Positions 61,126-64,000 of a stretch of 64,000 nt of DNA are shown here, piece after piece (position 1 is the first letter of the stretch; every line of letters starts with the position of its first letter). A program made the translations under genes and the position numbers. The notes under the pieces were generated by a model. The model was not told the origin of the DNA and ran no database searches. It saw only the letters and a program-made list of their open reading frames with translations. The stretch is from Synechococcus sp. CC9605 (GTDB lineage: Bacteria > Cyanobacteriota > Cyanobacteriia > PCC-6307 > Cyanobiaceae), in the NCBI RefSeq assembly GCF_000012625.1, contig NC_007516.1, forward strand, positions 992,001 through 1,056,000, read 5' to 3'.

Positions 61126-62811
61126 TTGCAGGCCGCCCTCACGCTGCTGGAGGCTCTATGTCTCCAGGGTCTGAAGCAGCTGGTACTCTGCCCTGGCAGC
61201 CGTTCCGGTCCCCTGGCAACAGCGGCGGGCGTGCTGGCATCCCAGGCGAAGCTGCAGTTGGTCACGGCCATCGACGAGCGCTCGGCCGCGTTTCTGGCCC
61301 TCGGCATGGCAACCGCCCATGGCCGTGTCGTGGCAGTGGTCACCACCTCTGGCACCGCGGTGTCCAATCTGCTGCCCGCTGCGGTGGAGGCGGACCGCTC
61401 CTGTCAGCCCTTGCTGCTGCTCACGGCGGATCGCCCCGTCCGGCTCAAAAACTGCGGCGCCAACCAGACGGTTAATCAGGAATCTTTTCTGCTCGCGGCC
61501 TGCCGCTGGTTCGGCAGTGGTGCGGCAGACGGCATCCACACGCAGGCCAACGACGCCCTCAATGCCCTGGCAGTTAAGGCCTGGCAGCAAGCCCAGGGTG
61601 CAGGTACTGGGCCGCCGGGAGCGGTTCACCTCAACCTGCCCTTTGAGGAGCCGCTGCACACCACGCTCGAGCAGCAACAACAGCTGGCTTCGGCTGCGCT
61701 CCCGCCCACGGCTTGCCCTGAGCCTTCGCCCGGGATCGGGCCTGCGCTTCGCCTCGATCCAGAGCGCCCGGGGGTTGTAGTTGCGGGCCCGTGGCGTGGG
61801 CTCACGCTTTCCTTGGAGGCCCATCAACAGGCGTTGCATCGCTGGCTGAACCTCAGCGGTTGGCCTCTGCTGGCCGATCCCCTTGCCGCCCTGCCCCCCG
61901 ATTGCCCCAACCGCATCGAGCACTGGGAGCTGCAGCTCGATCGGCTGAGCCTGCCTGACGACGCTCAGGTGTTGCGGCTGGGACCGATGCCCGCCAGCCG
62001 GCGGCTGGAGGCTTGGCTTCAGCGCCATCAGGGCCCCCAGCTGTTGATCACCGAAGGGGATCCAAGGCCGCTGGATCCGCTGCATACCGCCAATCAATGG
62101 TCGGGGGGCATGGCCGCCTGGATCGCTCAACAGCCTGGTCTGAAACAGGCGACCAAACCATCTGTTGGCACCAATGATCTGTCGCCGTGGCTTGAGACCC
62201 AGCTGCCCCTGCGTGGCGCCGTCACTGAGCCTGCTCTGGCCTACTGGCTCCCCCAGCTGCTTCCGGAGCAGTTGCCGGTGATGCTGGCCGCCAGTTCACC
62301 GGTGCGCGACTGGTTGACCTGGGGCGGGTACTCCTGCGGCCGCCACCGTTGCTTCAGCTTCCGTGGGGCCTCGGGCATCGACGGCACTTTGTCGCTCGCC
62401 ATGGGTCTGGCGGCGAATCTCGGTCCGTTGGCGCTGGTGACCGGTGATCTGGCCCTGCTGCACGACAGCAACGGTTGGCTGCATGCATCGTCCGCTGCCG
62501 CACCTCCACCTCTGCTGGTGCTGCTGATCGACAACGGCGGCGGCGGCATTTTTCAGCAGCTGCCCATTGCCACACCGGGCTTCGAATCGCTCTTCGCCAT
62601 GCCCCAGCAGGTGGACTCCCTGGCCCTGGCGGCAGCCCATGGTGTGCCTGGTCGCCAGGTGGCCTGTCTGGAGGATCTGCAGGAGGCCTTGGCCTGGGGC
62701 TTGTCGCAGCAACGGCCGGTGTTGTTGCGATTGTGCAGCGACCGCGGTCGTGATGCTGTCCTGCGTCAGCAGTTGCGCGCTGCTGCTCAGAATGAGGGCA
62801 CTGAGCTCTGA
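61126..62811 (+). CDS. menD: SEPHCHC synthase (menaquinone/phylloquinone pathway)
   Basis: The 561-residue thiamine-diphosphate enzyme has '[15 protein letters not shown]', the catalytic Glu in '[16 protein letters not shown]', '[20 protein letters not shown]' and the ThDP motif near '[16 protein letters not shown]...NGGGGIF'. It joins isochorismate and 2-oxoglutarate on the way to phylloquinone, the photosystem I A1 cofactor. Only TTG 61126 is a standard start near the N-terminus; a rarer codon slightly upstream is possible. menB follows 5 nt later. Confidence 0.95.
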   Translation: MQAALTLLEALCLQGLKQLVLCPGSRSGPLATAAGVLASQAKLQLVTAIDERSAAFLALGMATAHGRVVAVVTTSGTAVSNLLPAAVEADRSCQPLLLLTADRPVRLKNCGANQTVNQESFLLAACRWFGSGAADGIHTQANDALNALAVKAWQQAQGAGTGPPGAVHLNLPFEEPLHTTLEQQQQLASAALPPTACPEPSPGIGPALRLDPERPGVVVAGPWRGLTLSLEAHQQALHRWLNLSGWPLLADPLAALPPDCPNRIEHWELQLDRLSLPDDAQVLRLGPMPASRRLEAWLQRHQGPQLLITEGDPRPLDPLHTANQWSGGMAAWIAQQPGLKQATKPSVGTNDLSPWLETQLPLRGAVTEPALAYWLPQLLPEQLPVMLAASSPVRDWLTWGGYSCGRHRCFSFRGASGIDGTLSLAMGLAANLGPLALVTGDLALLHDSNGWLHASSAAAPPPLLVLLIDNGGGGIFQQLPIATPGFESLFAMPQQVDSLALAAAHGVPGRQVACLEDLQEALAWGLSQQRPVLLRLCSDRGRDAVLRQQLRAAAQNEGTEL

Positions 62812-62816
62812 GCCCG

Positions 62817-63686
62817 ATGAGTGACATGCGTCAGGTGCTCCCCGGTGCGCCAACCGCGCAATGGACACCGTGGGGCAGCTACCAAGACATCCTGGTGGAC
62901 CGTTGCGCGGACGGCCTGGCGCGTGTGGCCATCAACCGCCCCGCCAAGCGCAACGCCTTCCGCCCGCAGACAGTGATGGAGCTCTGTGATGCCTTCACAC
63001 GCATCCGGGATGACCGTGACATCGGTGTGGTGCTGTTCACGGGTGTTGGCCCAGCCCCCGATGGCGGTTACGCCTTCTGTTCCGGCGGCGACCAGAGTGT
63101 TCGCGGCGACGGCGGTTACGTCGGTGAGGACGGTCTGCCGCGCCTGAACGTGCTCGATCTGCAGCGCATCATCCGCAGCCTGCCCAAGGTGGTGATTGGC
63201 CTGGTGGCCGGCTACGCCATGGGCGGCGGCCAGGTGTTGCATCTGCTCTGCGACCTCAGCCTCGCCGCCGACAACGCTGTGTTCGGCCAGACCGGTCCCA
63301 AGGTCGGCAGTTTTGATGGCGGTTTTGGCGCGGGCTACCTGGCGCGGGTGGTGGGCCAGCGCAAGGCCCGTGAAATCTGGTTTCTCTGCCGCCGTTATGG
63401 CGCCAAGGAGGCCCTGGAGATGGGTCTCGTCAACGCCGTGGTGCCGTTAGAGCAGCTGGAGGCGGAGGGGGTGCGTTGGGCTAGGGAGGTGCTGAAGCAC
63501 AGCCCTACGGCCATCCGTTGCCTTAAGGCCGCATTCAATGCCGAAACCGATGGCCTCGCCGGGCTGCAGGAGCTGGCCGGCAACGCCACACATCTCTTTT
63601 ATCGAACCGAAGAAGCCGTGGAAGGCCGCAATGCCTTCCTTGAAAAGCGGTCTCCGGATTTTTCCGAGACAGGCTGGTTACCCTGA
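62817..63686 (+). CDS. menB: 1,4-Dihydroxy-2-naphthoyl-CoA synthase
   Basis: The 289-residue crotonase-fold enzyme has '[17 protein letters not shown]', the oxyanion-hole '[20 protein letters not shown]', and '[20 protein letters not shown]', all typical of MenB. It closes the second naphthoquinone ring. Operon with menD. Confidence 0.97.
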   Translation: MSDMRQVLPGAPTAQWTPWGSYQDILVDRCADGLARVAINRPAKRNAFRPQTVMELCDAFTRIRDDRDIGVVLFTGVGPAPDGGYAFCSGGDQSVRGDGGYVGEDGLPRLNVLDLQRIIRSLPKVVIGLVAGYAMGGGQVLHLLCDLSLAADNAVFGQTGPKVGSFDGGFGAGYLARVVGQRKAREIWFLCRRYGAKEALEMGLVNAVVPLEQLEAEGVRWAREVLKHSPTAIRCLKAAFNAETDGLAGLQELAGNATHLFYRTEEAVEGRNAFLEKRSPDFSETGWLP

Positions 63687-63751
63687 CGGAAAAGCGCTCT
63701 CTCTCCCCGCCGGAACCGCTGGCCCTGCTGCATGCGGCGGCTGCGGATTCC

Positions 63752-64000
63752 GTGACGGCAGGCCTGGCTTCACTGCCTCAGGATTTGCTTGAGCAGAGCA
63801 GTCGCCATGTGGTGATGCTTCGCGGCCATCGCCGTCTGTTTCTGCTCGAGAACGGCACGCTGCGCAACGCCTTTCCGGTGGCCATCGGCATGCCCGGCTG
63901 GGAGACCCCCACCGGACGTTTTGAAGTGCTGCAGAAGATTCCCAATCCGGTGTGGGTGCATCCGGTGAGTGGCGAGCGGGTGGAGGAGCAAGGTCCCAAC
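63752..64000 (+). CDS. L,D-transpeptidase (YkuD), partial
   Basis: The start of a YkuD domain is visible: 'VVMLRGHRRLFLLENG' then 'NAFPVAIGMPGWETPTGRFE' and 'PNPVWVHPVSGERV'. The catalytic Cys motif lies beyond the window. Such enzymes cross-link peptidoglycan or attach proteins to it. GTG 63752 is the first standard start codon seen, but the frame is open back to 63640, so the N-terminus may be longer. Confidence 0.8.
   Translation, partial: MTAGLASLPQDLLEQSSRHVVMLRGHRRLFLLENGTLRNAFPVAIGMPGWETPTGRFEVLQKIPNPVWVHPVSGERVEEQGPN

Noticed and set aside
61156-62130. 324-codon minus-strand frame
   Set aside because: Antisense of menD.

Overview
The window is a dense chromosomal segment of a cyanobacterium, most likely a marine Synechococcus of the phycobilisome-bearing picocyanobacterial lineage. 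Evidence for this: a psbA gene for photosystem II D1, menD/menB for phylloquinone, an SLH-domain Som-type porin, a CP12-like protein, GC-rich sequence with very short intergenic gaps, and an unusually large number of 30-70 residue (often membrane) proteins. I saw no rRNA, tRNA or CRISPR array.

Layout. 1-4946: end of a DUF697 protein, psbA (the Gln130 D1:1 form), small proteins, then a minus-strand group DUF481 - SnoaL-like - P-loop kinase. 4951-9721: a 4.8 kb integrative element inserted at the 3' end of a 41-residue membrane protein gene. It has an integrase at its left end, imperfect att core repeats at both ends, and repeated 9-mers just inside each end that look like integrase arm sites. 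Cargo is small secreted or membrane proteins and one gene cut by an amber codon. 9696-22000: core-like genes (TauE/SafE, DoxX, S21, DUF2130, DUF1499, GH57) and many small proteins, including a CP12-like protein and two tandem paralogues with an NblA-like start. 22104-22707: an MIF-family gene with a CIRCE-like HrcA site upstream.

23495-29652 (minus strand) is a guanidine-use operon: a guanidine-I riboswitch, Ni-dependent guanidine hydrolase (gdmH), HypA- and HypB-like nickel chaperones, a three-part ABC importer, and then a Rieske oxygenase that appears to be co-transcribed. 29827-39000 holds small proteins, an SDR enzyme, a J-domain protein, an orphan ParA-like ATPase and a flavin oxidoreductase.

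39232-41998: a porin and phnD meet tail to tail and both lack their 3' ends, with phnC intact upstream of phnD; this is either a deletion scar or an assembly join. 44322-46558: an arsenite exporter (ACR3) with an ArsR-type palindrome against its start codon, then chromate transporter chrA.

46560-58880 is an insertion hot spot between chrA and a DUF4336 gene. Two extra degenerate copies of the chrA end/DUF4336 start junction (48414-48683 and 56219-56430) separate three cargo segments: small unknown genes; a complete Nit1C nitrilase cluster (linked to nitrile or cyanide nitrogen use) with DUF1348 and DUF3050 genes; and two DUF1254/DUF1214 genes, one a pseudogene with two in-frame stops. 58889-64000 returns to core genes: DUF4336, DUF760, lepB, menD, menB and an L,D-transpeptidase cut by the window end. 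Together the guanidine and Nit1C loci suggest specialised organic-nitrogen scavenging.
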